A stretch of 64,000 nucleotides of DNA from Kingdonia uniflora (lineage: Eukaryota > Streptophyta > Magnoliopsida > Ranunculales > Circaeasteraceae). The stretch is taken from assembly GCA_014058105.1 (NCBI GenBank), contig JACGCM010001796.1:1-64000 (forward strand), written 5' to 3'. Below the pieces are notes generated by a model. That model searched no databases. It saw only the letters and a program-made list of their open reading frames with translations, and was not told the origin of the DNA. This document shows, piece after piece, positions 12,301 through 22,560 of the stretch (position 1 is the first letter of the stretch; the number at the start of each line of letters is the position of its first letter). Both the position numbers and the translations under genes were made by a program.

Positions 12301-13107
12301 GGGTGGGTTAATTGAAGGCCGATCTGGCTATGGCCTTCAATTTCCCCTTTGTACGTGAGCTTGAATTCGGGCTACATCCGCCTCCAGGTTCCTAATTTGA
12401 GCTAATAGGCTAACCACATACCCTCTCACAATAAAGACTCCTGCATCGTCCTTACTTTTCTTCGACCGCTCTTCAGCCTTGGCCTTCTTGATATCAGAGA
12501 GTAGGAGTTAGAATAGGTGATTAGGGGTAAAAATCACTTGATAAGGAAAAGAGATGAATTATTTAAGAAGTCTTCTACCGGGGGAGATGTAGACAGGGAG
12601 CTTAAGGAACTTTTTGCTCAGGTAGCTGAATTGAAAATGATGAACCAGGCTGAGTCAGATAAAGTGGCGGAGAAGGCGAAGAAGCATATCAATCTTATGT
12701 CTTGCGCAGATAGTTGCATGAAGTGGTATGAAGCACAGTATAAAAAGTTACAAGACTGTCACCAGAAAGTGATAAAGAATTTTTCCAAGGCAGTTATGCC
12801 CGAAGCATCACGCTCAGAGATGCTCATGGCTGTTATTGCCTATTTTATGGAGGAAGTGAGAAGACTTAATTTTAAGAGGGATACTTTGTACGACTGTTTG
12901 TCAGGTAAAGGATTTATTAGTACAGCTGATGTGAATCGAGGAAACTGTTTGAATGCCATGGAAATGGAGTTAGGTTCTCGACCTGCTGAATTGGTAGAGC
13001 AAGGCAGGATTATTGTAGTTGCTCGAGCTCGAGATTTTATGGCTGATCATCCTCCTGTTGTAGGGGAAAGCATAGCTAACCTCCCATTAGAAGAGAAGAA
13101 TCCTTAG
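9361..13107 (+). pseudogene. Intron-containing coiled-coil ORF, antisense to a TAT retroelement
   Basis: Exon-like blocks can be followed on the + strand. 9690-9930 encodes a motif like GLSFPLRNLVKGIM...PVQLNRNM, typical of a plant gag-like or transposon-associated domain. 10445-10639 is joined over a 77-base GT-AG intron (donor GTAAGT after 10639, acceptor TGTGTAG ending near 10716) to 10717-11049, and 11701-11900, 11940-12200 and 12517-13107 follow. The products are Glu/Lys/Leu-rich heptads (for example residues around 10755-10960 and 12517-12760), i.e. long coiled coils. In-frame stops (10733, 11899, 12198) and frameshifts break it. Its orientation is opposite to the TAT pol relic at 13620-14775. 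I infer an antisense accessory ORF of a TAT-lineage element, but a captured host gene is the alternative. Confidence 0.5.
12517..13107 (+). CDS. Best preserved coiled-coil C-terminal exon (196 codons)
   Basis: An open stretch of 196 codons with no stop. The first 70 residues are charged heptads. They are followed by a more globular part with CADSCMKWYEAQYKK and KAVMPEASRSEM, then a basic segment, and it ends SIANLPLEEKNP. It is the last exon of the antisense gene above. No known catalytic motif is visible. Its openness, compared with the broken exons upstream, could be chance or a residue of selection. The true start is not the first ATG, because the exon is probably entered by splicing. Confidence 0.35.
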   Translation: MIRGKNHLIRKRDELFKKSSTGGDVDRELKELFAQVAELKMMNQAESDKVAEKAKKHINLMSCADSCMKWYEAQYKKLQDCHQKVIKNFSKAVMPEASRSEMLMAVIAYFMEEVRRLNFKRDTLYDCLSGKGFISTADVNRGNCLNAMEMELGSRPAELVEQGRIIVVARARDFMADHPPVVGESIANLPLEEKNP

Positions 13108-13149
13108 AAGTAGCTTGTAGTTATAACCTATAAAAGTATTTATCGCAGA

Positions 13150-13500
13150 CATATTGAAAGATGAAAGCTAGTTTTACATTTGTTTTATCTTATGTCTGGT
13201 AGAGTTCTTTAATTTAAAACAAGTATTACCTTTGTTTTAATTACAGATTATGTATAGATGGGTGATTGAAAGCTAGTTTGACCTTTGTTTTAATCTGTCA
13301 CAGACATATTGAGAGATGAAAGCTAGTTTTACCTTTACTTTATTTAATATATGGTAGAGATCGTTGATTGAAAGCTAGTATTACCTTTATTTTAAACACA
13401 AATTATGTATAGAGCTCGATTGAAGGCTAGTATTACCTATGCCTTAATCTGTATAGAGGTCGATTGAAAGCTAGTATTACCTTTGCTTTAATCTATGTAA
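13150..13500 (+). repeat. Degenerate ~50-bp tandem repeat
   Basis: The unit core GAAAGCTAGTATTACCTTTG recurs at about 13163, 13268, 13318, 13370, 13422 and 13466, with a decayed copy near 13219. Spacing is 44-56 bases. It lies just after the stop of the coiled-coil exon and before the TAT integrase end, where TAT/Ogre elements commonly carry tandem repeats. Confidence 0.75.
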
Positions 13501-13619
13501 TGTAAAGAGTAAATGTGGGGAAAAAACTTAGAGGTTTTCATTAAATAAAATAGAATGTACATTGTATGGAGATGAAATTTTACTTTTGGAATGTAAGAAC
13601 GAGAATTTTGAAGTGGAGT

Positions 13620-14775
13620 AGTGAGAGACTTAACAATAGTACCATTTCAATCACCTAGTCTTCCATGGGTTTGGAATTCGAACTCCTTGCTCCGTCATGA
13701 GATAATATGATCTCAGACCTGTTTGACCAACGATTAGGAATGGACCCTCCCAATTTTCTGCCAGATTCTTAGCATGTACCTCCTTTCTGTATTAAAAGAT
13801 TTATCTGAGGACAAGATCGTCGATTTAGAATGTACGGCTTTGGACTCTTCTATTGTACGAGCTGGCCAACATATTGTGATATTGACCAAGGTTGGCGATA
13901 TCGCGTTCCCTAGTCTCATCAATCCAATTTAGGTTGCAGGCCAATTCAAACTCATTTTCTTCATCGGTAAGCTCGTGATCTTTGACTAGATGATGGTATT
14001 TTGTTGGAATGACGGCTTTTGTGCAATAGGCGATGAGGAAGGCTAGTTTTAGCCGAGTATAAGGTGAGTAGAGAATTTGTGTATACGGAGAGCTCTAGAA
14101 TACCAAGCTCGAGTATAAGGTCGAATCCACGAATTAGAGCTTCATATTCGGTGACGTTGTTGGAGGCCTCAAAATCCTGGCAGATTAATTTCTCGATTCT
14201 GGCGTTAGAAGGAGTAATCAATACGATCCCAATCCCTGACCCTGCGGGTCTTGCTGATCTATCTATAAGAAATCTTCACCCTTTCCTTGTAATCCATTCA
14301 GCTCGCTCGTCAAACACTTTGGAGGGTAAATTTTCTGTAAGGTCAAGATTGTACTCCTCCCAATCAAGATCTTCCACTAGAAAATCTATGGGGAAATCGG
14401 CAACAGCCTAAATTTTTTTTAATGCCATTGTTCGAACTTGATATCATGTTCTCCCAAACTGACTGATCATTGATGCACTCTTCGTAATTTTTCTTTTTTG
14501 GACAATACATCTCAGAGTAGGTAGTTCATCATGACTTTGACAGAATGAGCTTGGAAGTAGTGCTTAAGTTTTTGTGAAGTCTAAATGAGAGTCAGTAGGA
14601 GTTTCTCGATTTTAGAATACTTTGTTTGTTGATGAAATAGACTAGCTTTTCGATCTTCCCTTCAAGTTGAATGAGAATCGAGCTGATAGAAGTTGTAATG
14701 GCGTATTTTCTGAAAGTAGAATCTTCACCAATACTATTCGTAAGGAGAAATGTAATAAAAGGGTAATTGCACAAG
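13620..14775 (-). pseudogene. TAT-lineage gypsy pol relic: RNase H, second RNase H, integrase C-terminus
   Basis: Reading the minus strand downward: 14720-14540 encodes RKYAITTSISSILIQ, then KLKHYFQAHSVKVM, the end of the retroviral RNase H. 14230-14050 encodes FEASNNVTEYEALIRGFDL, the hallmark of the additional (archaeal-type) RNase H of TAT elements. 13960-13640 encodes the integrase C-terminus (NLGQYHNMLASSYNRRV, DDLVLR, NWEGPF, RIPNPW). gag, protease, RT and the integrase core are missing. Stops and frameshifts are frequent. Assignment to TAT rests on the second RNase H and the NWEGP/PW ending. Confidence 0.75.
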
Positions 14776-15188
14776 ATTTTACGTGGAAAACTCAGTAAAA
14801 GCTGAGAAAAACCATAACCTTGGGGAGGGTTTTGATATAAAATCTAGTATATTGCTAGTTATTTCAAGTATTTGGGAGTGGTAGTAGGGTTTATGAAGTA
14901 ATGATAGTAAAGTTGTGGATTTCAATCCTTGAATAATATTTTATCTGTCTGCATTTATAGGATACAGGTAGTTTTACAAAAAGAAAGAAACAGTCTCCTG
15001 TTCCGGTGGGAGTGGGCAAACTTTGCGGTCTCTAACAACTCTTCCTTGACCAAGCACAGCGGCTACTTTTAGTAGGTCGAGGACTTGTGGTGTCTTCTCG
15101 AATACTATCTGTCCTCGACTATGCATGACTATCTTCTACTACACTGTACAGGCTTGCTCTTGTCGAATCCAGGAAATATGCTACTACA
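14760..15188 (-). repeat. LTR of the TAT-type element
   Basis: On the minus strand it starts TGTAGTAGCATATTTCC at 15188. It shares long blocks (AAGTTTGCCCACT, GTTTTTCTCAGC, TTTTCCACGTAAAATCTT) with 43388-43890 on the + strand. The TTTTCCACGTAAAATC segment near the 3' end is common in plant LTRs. The RNase H relic begins within about 50 bases of the LTR end in both copies. Confidence 0.65.
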
Positions 15189-15370
15189 ATCGCCCCATTC
15201 TTGAAATAAGTACTTGCGGTTGTGTCGAGAAGAAATTGGAAGCTGAAGAGGTTGTTGAATTTATAAGAAGTCGTCAGATTTTTCATTTCCGAGGTTAAGG
15301 TGAACTGTATCTGGTCATCTCTTTCCCAAGGAGCAATTAATGCAGTACATCGGACTTTGTAGAACTCTCA

Positions 15371-15667
15371 GTAAAGTCGTTCGAACGACTCCCTAGTTTG
15401 TTCGAACGACTTTGGCGCTATTTTGGAATCTCAGGCGTTGTTTTGCCTCGAGATCCGTTCTTTTGTAATTTTCGAATTATAAAGGGAACTTCAGTTATTT
15501 TTTAGGGGAGGTTAGATCTGAAAAGAGTTCAGAGGGAGGCCTAGGGTATGAGAGATTCTCTTTGTAATTACTACGTTTTAGTAATTAAATTCTGTATTAT
15601 TCCAAACCAATTAGTGTTCTTCGTGTTTCTCTACTAACTAAAAGCTTCTCAATCGTATTGTGGATTA
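15371..15667 (+). repeat. 5' LTR of element B, U3 deleted
   Basis: It begins at GTAAAGTCGTTCGAACGACT, corresponding to 19565 of the full LTR, so about 255 bases of U3 are missing. It ends TTGTGGATTA at 15667. Confidence 0.75.
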
Positions 15668-15669
15668 AG

Positions 15670-15678
15670 TGGTATCAG
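15670..15678 (+). other. Primer binding site, element B
   Basis: TGGTATCAG two bases after the LTR is the complement of the 3' end of initiator tRNA-Met. The same site is present in element D (23424) and, in reverse, in elements E (45838-45846) and F (about 42520-42534). Confidence 0.8.
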
Positions 15679-15689
15679 TTTTCTAGTTT

Positions 15690-16560
15690 TCGATTCTCGG
15701 GGAATTGATTATGGTTTATGGCCTCTACACATGAGCGTCTCAAGCAAACGAAGAAGAAGCTAGTAAGTCCGTTGAAGATCCATCGCTAACCTAATTCGAA
15801 GAAGAAGGATGATTTGGAGATGGGAAATCCCAATGATAGACTCAAGATTTTGGAAATGAGAGTTTCTACCCTAACTTCTACTGTAAGGGAGTTAGTAGAG
15901 CAATTGTGTCTCACGAACCTTACTAAGGCTTCCACTTTGGTGGAACGGTGATGCCGTTCGAAGAAGAAAGGGGTTATGGAGGTGGATGGGGACGAGGACG
16001 TTTCGGTATTCGATAATTCTAGTGATACCGATTCCATCAAGGAGCACCCAGGTTTTGGTAAGTCAACGAATCCTATGCGTAATCTTCATCTTGGTTTTAA
16101 GATTGAGATTCCAATTTTTGATGGTTTCGTCGACGCTGAGAAATTAGATAATTAGTTAGATAAGTTGGAAACCTATTTTTCCATTAATGAATATTCCAAT
16201 GCTCAGAAGATTTGCTTCTCTACTTCAAAATTCACAAGTCGCTCACTCACGTAGTGAAAATCCTATCGGAAATGACATGATGTCAAAAGTCTGAGTTGGA
16301 AGGAATTTAAGGTCTTGGTGAGAAAGTAATTTTATCCAATTGGGTATGAAGGAGCGATGGTACAAATGGCACAACTTGCGCCAACGGTTTGGGCAATCCG
16401 TGCAACAATTTACTACAGTATTGTCTACTTTGGCAATGTCTCCTAAGCAATAAACTGATATAGGGGAGTTGTAAGAGGAGTATGAAGACTTGTTTATGAG
16501 CATAGAAGGGATATCGCATAAGAGGGATGTAGAGCATGATATCACCATGGTGAATGGTGA
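15690..16560 (+). pseudogene. gag relic of element B
   Basis: It contains the family gag landmarks: MLERR-like basic start near 15790, MRNLHLGFKIEIPIFDG at 16075-16125, DAEKLDN* near 16133-16155, and WRKLCHL-complement segments near 16360-16400. Stops occur at 16153, 16257 and 16452. There is no zinc knuckle; the region after about 16540 is deleted into the RT lead-in. Confidence 0.6.
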
Positions 16561-16599
16561 GCCGCTACCCAATATTGGGTTATATCAAACTTCAGTTTC

Positions 16600-17440
16600 A
16601 GAGTCTGATGAGATCAAGAAATAAGTACATGAACTCCTAGAGCAAGGAGTTATTAATCCAAGTTGCTCACCTTGTGGTTCCCCGGTGTTACTGGCACCGA
16701 AGAAGGGTGGGCTTAAAGGATGTGTGTAGATTATCGGGAGTTAAACAAGATCACGGTGAAGAATCGTTATCCGCTTCTACGGATTGACGAGCTTTTAGAT
16801 AAAATGTAGATGGCTCAATTTTTCACTAACTTGGATCTTAAGTCGGGTTACCATCAAGTTAGAATCCGAGATGAGGATACTTGGAAGACAGCGTTCAAGA
16901 CTAAGCAGGGCTTATTTGAGTGGTTGGTGATGCCTTTTGGGTTATGCAATGCTCCGGCGATGTTTATGCGGCTAATGAATGAGGTACTTCATACGTTTAT
17001 TGATCATTTTGTGATTGTATATTTGGATGATATCTTGATATATAGTCATACATGGGAAGAGCACCTTGGGCATTTACGCAAAGTATTGGGCGTATTGCGA
17101 TCACAGCAGCTTTTTATGAACGGGAAGAAGTGCGAGTTTGGGAAATGGGAGCTAGTCTATTTGGGTTTTATTGTTGGTAGCGGCGAGCTTAAGGTTAATC
17201 AAGAAAAGGTCTCGGTCATTACTAATTGGCCTAGACCCCGTACAGTGACGGAAGTCAGGATTTTTATGGGTTCTTGTCAGTACTTACAGAAATTTATTCG
17301 GCATTTTTCACAAAGAGTCGCACTATTGCATTCTTTGACGAAGACCGGGGTACAGTTTGTGTGGAAAGAGCACCATAAGAAGACCTTTCTGTTACTAAAG
17401 TAAAAGATTATGGATGTACCAGAATTAGCATTGCCTAATT
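16600..17440 (+). pseudogene. Reverse transcriptase of element B
   Basis: RT domains are readable in order: [47 protein letters not shown] then a TAG at 16807. Then 16810-17403 is open for 197 codons with FTNLDLKSGYHQVRI, MPFGLCNAPAMFMRLMN, and the catalytic YLDDILIYS box at about 17020-17045, followed by the thumb/connection region KKCEFGKWELVYLGFIVG. It ends at a TAA (17401) where family members continue into RNase H. Upstream a frameshift (16720s) separates the fingers. The catalytic aspartates are intact, but the protein cannot be made whole. Confidence 0.85.
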
Positions 17441-17800
17441 TGTAGCGCATTGGGGGCAATCCTTTTAAAGGATGGGAAGCCGGTTGCTTGCCATTCTAAG
17501 ATGTTTACAAGAGCAGTACACAACTATCCGACCTACGATAAGGAGTTCTACGCACTATATCAATCAGTTAACCATTGGCAAAGTTACTTAGTAGGGAAGG
17601 AGGTTGTGGTATATTTCGATCATAAACCGTTACAGTTCTTATCTACGCAGTCCAAGCTTCAGCAAACTTGCCATATGAAGTGGATGGCGTACCTTTAGCA
17701 GTTTACCTTATTTATCAAGTATAAGAAAGGAGTAGACAACAAAATGGCTGATATGTTATCTCGACCCCCATTACCAATTATTTCCACTTTGTTGGTAGTT
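17440..17800 (+). pseudogene. RNase H of element B
   Basis: 17450-17698 encodes MGAILLKDGKPVACHSK, NYPTYDKEFYALYQSV and VVYFDHKPLQFLSTQSK, the tail half of gypsy RNase H. It retains the DHKPL motif. The upstream RVETD-type strand with the first catalytic Asp is lost by a small deletion near 17445. A TAG at 17696 splits it from KYKKGVDNKMADMLSR, the normal link to integrase. Confidence 0.8.
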
Positions 17801-18980
17801 ATGCAGATCCAACCGATGGTTCCTTCTGAATATGTTTTAGGGTATGACAATGACAAGGAGCTCAGTGTGATTCACGAGAAGTTGCCGCAGGGCAAGATTT
17901 ACAATTATGTTCTGAAAAATGGTTTGATTTATAGGGGCAGTCTACTATGTATTCCTGAGGATAGAAACCGTTTGCAATGGATTCAAGAGGCACATTATTC
18001 CCGAGTGGCAGGTCATTTCGAGGTTGCGAAGACACTTTTGAATTTGCAGAGTTATGTCTATTGGTCGAAGATGCAAGTGGATGTTGCTCGTGCGATTCGT
18101 GGTTGTGTGTTATACAAAACATCGAAACCTTCCAATAGAAAGATAGAACTGTACTTACCATTGTCAGTTCCTAGTCGACCTTGGGAGAGTATTTCGATGG
18201 ACTTTATGGGTAGTTTTCCCATGACCAGGTGTAAGAATGACTATTTGTTTGTGGTGGTGGATTGATTCAGATAGATGATTGTTCCTATTCTATGCCAGAA
18301 GATGGTCACAGGGGAAGGAACAGCGCGATTGTTTCTCAGAGACGTCTGAAGGCATTTCGGGCACTTTCTTCTATTATTTCTGATAGGGATAGCCACTTTT
18401 TGGGGAATTTTTGGAGATTTTTATGGGGGAAGATGGACACTAAGTTGAAGAAAAGTACTACTTTTCATCTGCAGACAGACAAGCAAACATAAGTCATCAA
18501 TCGTACTTTCGCACATTTATTACGGGGATTCCATTCTAAGCATCCTAAGACTTATGATGAGAGTTTACCGTATCTTCAGTTTGCGTTCAATCAGGCAATT
18601 TATGGTTCCACTTTGAAGTCTCCTTTTGAAGTTTGTTTAGGGTACTTGCCGCAAAGCCCTTTTGATTTGGCATTTAGTCTTGGTGACAAGACGGTATCAG
18701 GAAAGGAGGAAAGGTACAGGTTAAAGCTTAGCGTTTCATTGAGAAGATCAGCAAGGTTCATGAGGTGGTTGAAGCTCAGTTGAAGAAGACTCAAGCGAAG
18801 TATAAGGCTCGCCACGAGAAGTATCGGGTTGAGTGCACTTTTCTAGAAGGCGACCTCTTTTGGTTGTATTTGGGTAAGGAACGGCTTAAGGGGGAAGGTA
18901 AGAAGCTCAAACCTATCCGTTATGGTCTATTTTTTATAATCAATAAAATTGGTGATAACACATTCTAATTGGATTTGCTA
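17744..18980 (+). pseudogene. Integrase of element B, catalytic Glu replaced by stop
   Basis: The HHCC zinc-binding part (AHYSRVAGHF...GCVLYKTSK, second Cys lost) is followed by the core with first Asp in SISMDFMG (about 18190) and second in ISDRDSHF (about 18380). The position of the third acidic residue, QTE in elements A and C, reads QT-stop (TAA 18489-18491). The C-terminal domain (KKTQAKYKARHEKY, LKGEGKKLKPIRYG) follows at 18765-18968. There is a frame change at 18262. No chromodomain is visible. Confidence 0.8.
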
Positions 18981-19309
18981 CCTTTCATGAAGATGTATTC
19001 GGTGATTAATGTCGAGCATTTGAAGTTATTTGAGTTATCTCTTTTAGATTAAGACTCTGCAATCGAAACTCACCTACCGTCGGTTGATGACTTATGGATA
19101 GAAAGAGAAGATCCGTTGCCGAAGGATGGTATTCTCGAGTGGAAGGTTCATACTACAAGACGGGGTGCTATTGATTTGTTTTGAGTTTGGAAGAAGGGTC
19201 AGCTACCGAGTAAGTCAAAGTGGTACAGCAGGGAATTGGGCATCACCGCGTTCCCACATCTCTAGTTCTAGCCTGAGCAAAAGCTTAAGGCTCCTAAAGG
19301 GGGGAGGCA

Positions 19310-19870
19310 TGATCCAGGAGGATCTAGAGTTATTTGAAGATTTGTTAAAGTCGTTCGAACGAAGTTGAGTGTCGTTCGAAGGAGTTGGCATGTCCTCTGA
19401 AAATTTGGCGCAGAGCCACTTTTTTGTTCGAACGAAGATGAGTGCCGTTTGAACGAGTTGACATGTCCTCTAGAAATTTGGCCAAGAGCCATATGTCATT
19501 CGAACGAAGTTGAGTATCGTTCGAACGAGTTGGTCTACCTTTCTAGGGTTTAGACCAATTAGGCGTAAAGTTGTTCGAACGACTCCCTAGTTCGCTCGAA
19601 CGAATTTAGCGCTGCTTTGAAATCTTGGGCGTTGTTTTGCCTCGAGATACATTTTTTTATGATTTTTGAGTTCCCTAGTATATAAAGGGAACTTAGGTTA
19701 TTTTCCAGGGGAGGTTAGATCTGAAAAGAGTTATGAGAGAAGCCTAGGGTTTGAGAGATTCTATTTGTAATTACTGCGTTTTAGTAATCGAATTCTCTAT
19801 TTTTCCAAACCAATTGGTGTTTTTCGTGTTTCTCTACTAACTAAAAGCTTTGCAATCGCATTATGGATTA
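19310..19870 (+). repeat. LTR shared by elements B and C (561 bp)
   Basis: A polypurine tract (CCTAAAGGGGGGAGGCA) precedes TGATCCAGG. It ends TTATGGATTA. GTTCGAAC palindromes crowd 19350-19610. It is the 3' LTR of B and the 5' LTR of C at once. No primer site follows; element C starts directly with RT/RNase H sequence. Confidence 0.85.
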
Positions 19871-20499
19871 GCCGCGCCGTTACATTCTTTGACGAAGATC
19901 GGGGTACAGTTTGTGTGGGAAGAGCACCATGAGAAGCTTTTTTGTTACTGAAGCGAAAGATTACGGATTCACCAGTATTACCATAGCCTAATTTACAGCG
20001 GCCTTTTGAGGTCGAGACAGATGCGTGAGATAATGTATTGGGGGCAATCCTTTTACAGGATGGAAAGCCGGTTGCTCACCATTCTGAGATGTTTACGGGA
20101 GCAGTACGCAACTATCCTACCTACGATAAGGAGATTTATATGTTATATCAATCAGTAAAGCATTGGCGGAGTTACTTATTGGGGAAGGAGGTTGTGGTAC
20201 ATTTCGATCACAAACTATTATAATTCTTATCTACGCAGTCCAAGCTTCAGAAAGCTCGCCATATGAAGTGGATGTCACACCTTCAACAGTTTACCTTATT
20301 GATCAAGTATAAGAAAGGAGTGGACAACAAGATGGATGATATGTTATTACCAACTATTTCCGCTTTGTTGATAGCTATGCAGATCTAACCTATTGTTCTT
20401 TCTGAGTACGTTTCAGGGTATGATGACGACAAGGAGCTCAGTGTGATTCACGAGAAGTTGTTGTAAGGCAACACTTGCGAGTATGTTTAGAAGGATGGT

Positions 20500-21680
20500 T
20501 TGATTTATAGGGGCAGTCTGCTATGTATTCCTGAGGGTAGAGACTATTTGCAGTGGATTCGAGAGGCACATTGTTCCCGGGTTGCAAGTCATTTTGGGGT
20601 TGAGAAGACTCTATTGAATTTGTGGCATTATGTCTATTGGCCAAAGAAGCAGGTGGATGTTGCTCGTGTGGTTCGTGGTTGTGTATTATGCAACACATCG
20701 AAGCCTTCCAATAGGAAGATAGGATTGTACTTACCATTGCCAATTCCTAGTCGACCTTATGAGGGCATTTCGATGAATTTTATGGGTGGTTTGCCCATGA
20801 CCAAGTGTAAGAATGACTATTTATTTGTGGTGGTGGATCAATTCAGCAAGATGATTGTTCTTATTCCATGCCAGAAGATAGTCACCGGGAAAGGAGCAAC
20901 GCGATTATTTTTCAGAGACGTCTGGAGGTATTTCGGGCTCCCTTCTTCTATTATTTCTAATAGGGATAGCCACTTTTTGTGGCATTTCTAGAGATCGTCG
21001 TGGGGGATGATGGACACTAAGTTAAAGAGAAGTATCATTTTTCATTCACAGACTAACAGGCAAACAGAGGTAGTTAATCGCACTTTGGTACATTAATTAC
21101 AGGGATTCCATTATAAGCATCCTAGGACTTGGGATGTGAGTTTACCATATCTACAGTTTGTGTTCAATCAGGTAATTTATGGTTCCACTTTGATGTCTCC
21201 TTTTGAAGTTTGTTTGGGGTACTTACCGCAAAGCCCTTTTGATTTGGCGTTTAGTCTTGGCGACAAGACGGTGTCAGGGAAGGAGGAAAGGCGTAGGTTA
21301 AAGCTCAGCGTTTCATTGAGAAGATCAACAAGATTCATGAGGTGGTTGAAGCACAGTTGAAGAAGACTCAAGCGAAGTATAAGGCTCGCCACGACAAGCA
21401 TGGGGTTGAGTGTACTTTTCTAGAGGGTGACCTAGTTTGGTTGCATTTGGGTAAGGAATGGCTTAAGGGGGAAGGTAAGAAACTCAAACCTATCTGTTAT
21501 GGTCCATTTTTTATACTCAAGAAGATTGGTGACAATGCATTCCAATTAAATTTGCCACCTTTCATGAAGATGTATTCGGTGATTAATGTCAAACATTTGA
21601 AGCTGTTTGAGCCGCCTATTTTGGGTGAAGACTCTGCAATCGATACTTGCCGACCTTCATTTGATGACTTATAGATGAAA
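20500..21680 (+). pseudogene. Integrase relic of element C
   Basis: Zinc-binding part AHCSRVASHF...GCVLCNTSK keeps two His and two Cys. The core begins YEGISMNFMGG. A stop at 20989 and frameshifts near 21090 and 21340 follow. The C-terminal domain (VEAQLKKTQAKYKARHDKH, LKPICYGPFFILKKIGDNAFQL, VINVKHLKLFEPPILG) is open for 110 codons at 21342-21674. Confidence 0.8.
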
Positions 21681-21886
21681 AGAGAAGATCCATTCCAGGA
21701 GGATGGTATTCTAGAGAGGAAAGTTCATACTACAAGACGGGGTGGTATTGAGCCGTTCCGAGTTGGGAAGAAAGGTCAGCTACCTAGTAAGTCGAAGTGG
21801 TACAACAGGGAATTGGGCATCGCCGCGTTCCTACATCTTTAGTTCTAGCTTAAGTAGGAGCTCACGGCCCCTAAAGGGGGGAGCCA

Positions 21887-22267
21887 TGATCCAGAAGAAT
21901 CTAAGGAAAATTGGGATATTACCAAAGTCGTTCGATGGACCCAATTCCACCTCTCTGGAATTTGGCCCAGGAAACCCAAGTTATTCGAATGACTCCCTAT
22001 TTTGTTTGAACGACCTTTTTCATACTCACTGGAATTTTGGCCCATAGGCAATTTTTGTTCGAATGAGCTTGGATGTTTAAATGGGACTTAGGTGTAATTT
22101 TTTTCCTATCTTAGATCTAGAAAGAATTTTGAGGAAGAAGCCTAAGGTTTTAGAGTTTTTAATTGTAATTACTTCTTTTTAAGTAATCTAATCTCTTATT
22201 TTCCAAACCAATTGGTATTCTTCGTACTTTTCTGCTAACTGGAGCTTCTCAATCATATTGTGGATTA
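21887..22267 (+). repeat. 3' LTR of element C, internally deleted (381 bp)
   Basis: It starts TGATCCAGAAG and ends TTGTGGATTA, but is about 180 bp shorter than its sisters. The palindrome array is reduced, and the CTGAAAAGAGTT block is altered to TAGAAAGAATTTTGAGGAAG. Confidence 0.75.
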
Positions 22268-22387
22268 ATTAGTCAAACTATCTTAGCAACAATATCTACT
22301 CAAGGCCTTAGTCCCCATATGGAAATTCTTCAAAAAACTTCAACAACAACAATAGATTTCAATCTCAAAACTATAGTAGTAAGTCCA

Positions 22388-22560
22388 GCTAGAGCTGGCA
22401 AACGTGTCGGGTTGGGGTTACACGGGTTGACGCGTCAGAAACACAAACCCAAATCCGACCTGTTTAACCAATCATGTCATAAATTTAAACCCAAACCCGG
22501 CCCTGATTTAAATGGGCCAACCCAACCCGTTTATCATCATTATCATCAACTTGTTCATCC
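22388..22560 (+). repeat. One end of a hAT-like repeat (GGGTTGACC-rich)
   Basis: AGAGCTGGCAAACGTGTCGG followed by many GGGTTGAC/CCCGACC/CCCAACCCG words resembles the terminal part of the complete element at 51664-52418. A matching second end and TSD are not visible, so this is a fragment. It abuts the end of the F-box relic. Confidence 0.4.

Larger units (their letters stand above)
15371..19870 (+). mobile_element. Ty3/gypsy element B (dead)
   Basis: It runs from a 5'-truncated LTR (15371-15667) through primer site, gag, RT, RNase H and integrase to a full 3' LTR. The protease is deleted: gag around 16540 passes directly into the RT lead-in at 16560. It shares its 3' LTR with element C, giving LTR-int-LTR-int-LTR. 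Stops in RT, RNase H and integrase, including at the catalytic glutamate of integrase, make it inactive. This is the best-preserved RT of the window. Confidence 0.85.
19871..22267 (+). mobile_element. Gypsy element C, 5'-deleted internal region plus 3' LTR
   Basis: Immediately after the shared LTR the sequence enters pol at the RT thumb (corresponding to 17320 of B), continues through RNase H (20038-20330) and integrase (20400-21680), and reaches a polypurine tract (21868-21886) and LTR. The primer site, gag, protease and RT palm are absent. The integrase core has SISMNFMG (first Asp changed to Asn at about 20777), ISNRDSHF (second catalytic position Asp to Asn at about 20960), and the Glu kept at QTEVVN. 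The integrase reading frame 20500-20991 is open for 163 codons but catalytically altered. Confidence 0.8.

Noticed and set aside
14064..14411. 115-codon + strand frame
   Set aside because: It is the antisense shadow of the TAT second RNase H, whose FEASNNVTEYEAL motif lies on the minus strand.
20438..20743. Minus-strand frames of 99-101 codons inside integrase (also 17862-18161)
   Set aside because: Both are reverse shadows of the integrase zinc-binding domain at the same place in sister copies; similarity between them only reflects the shared element.
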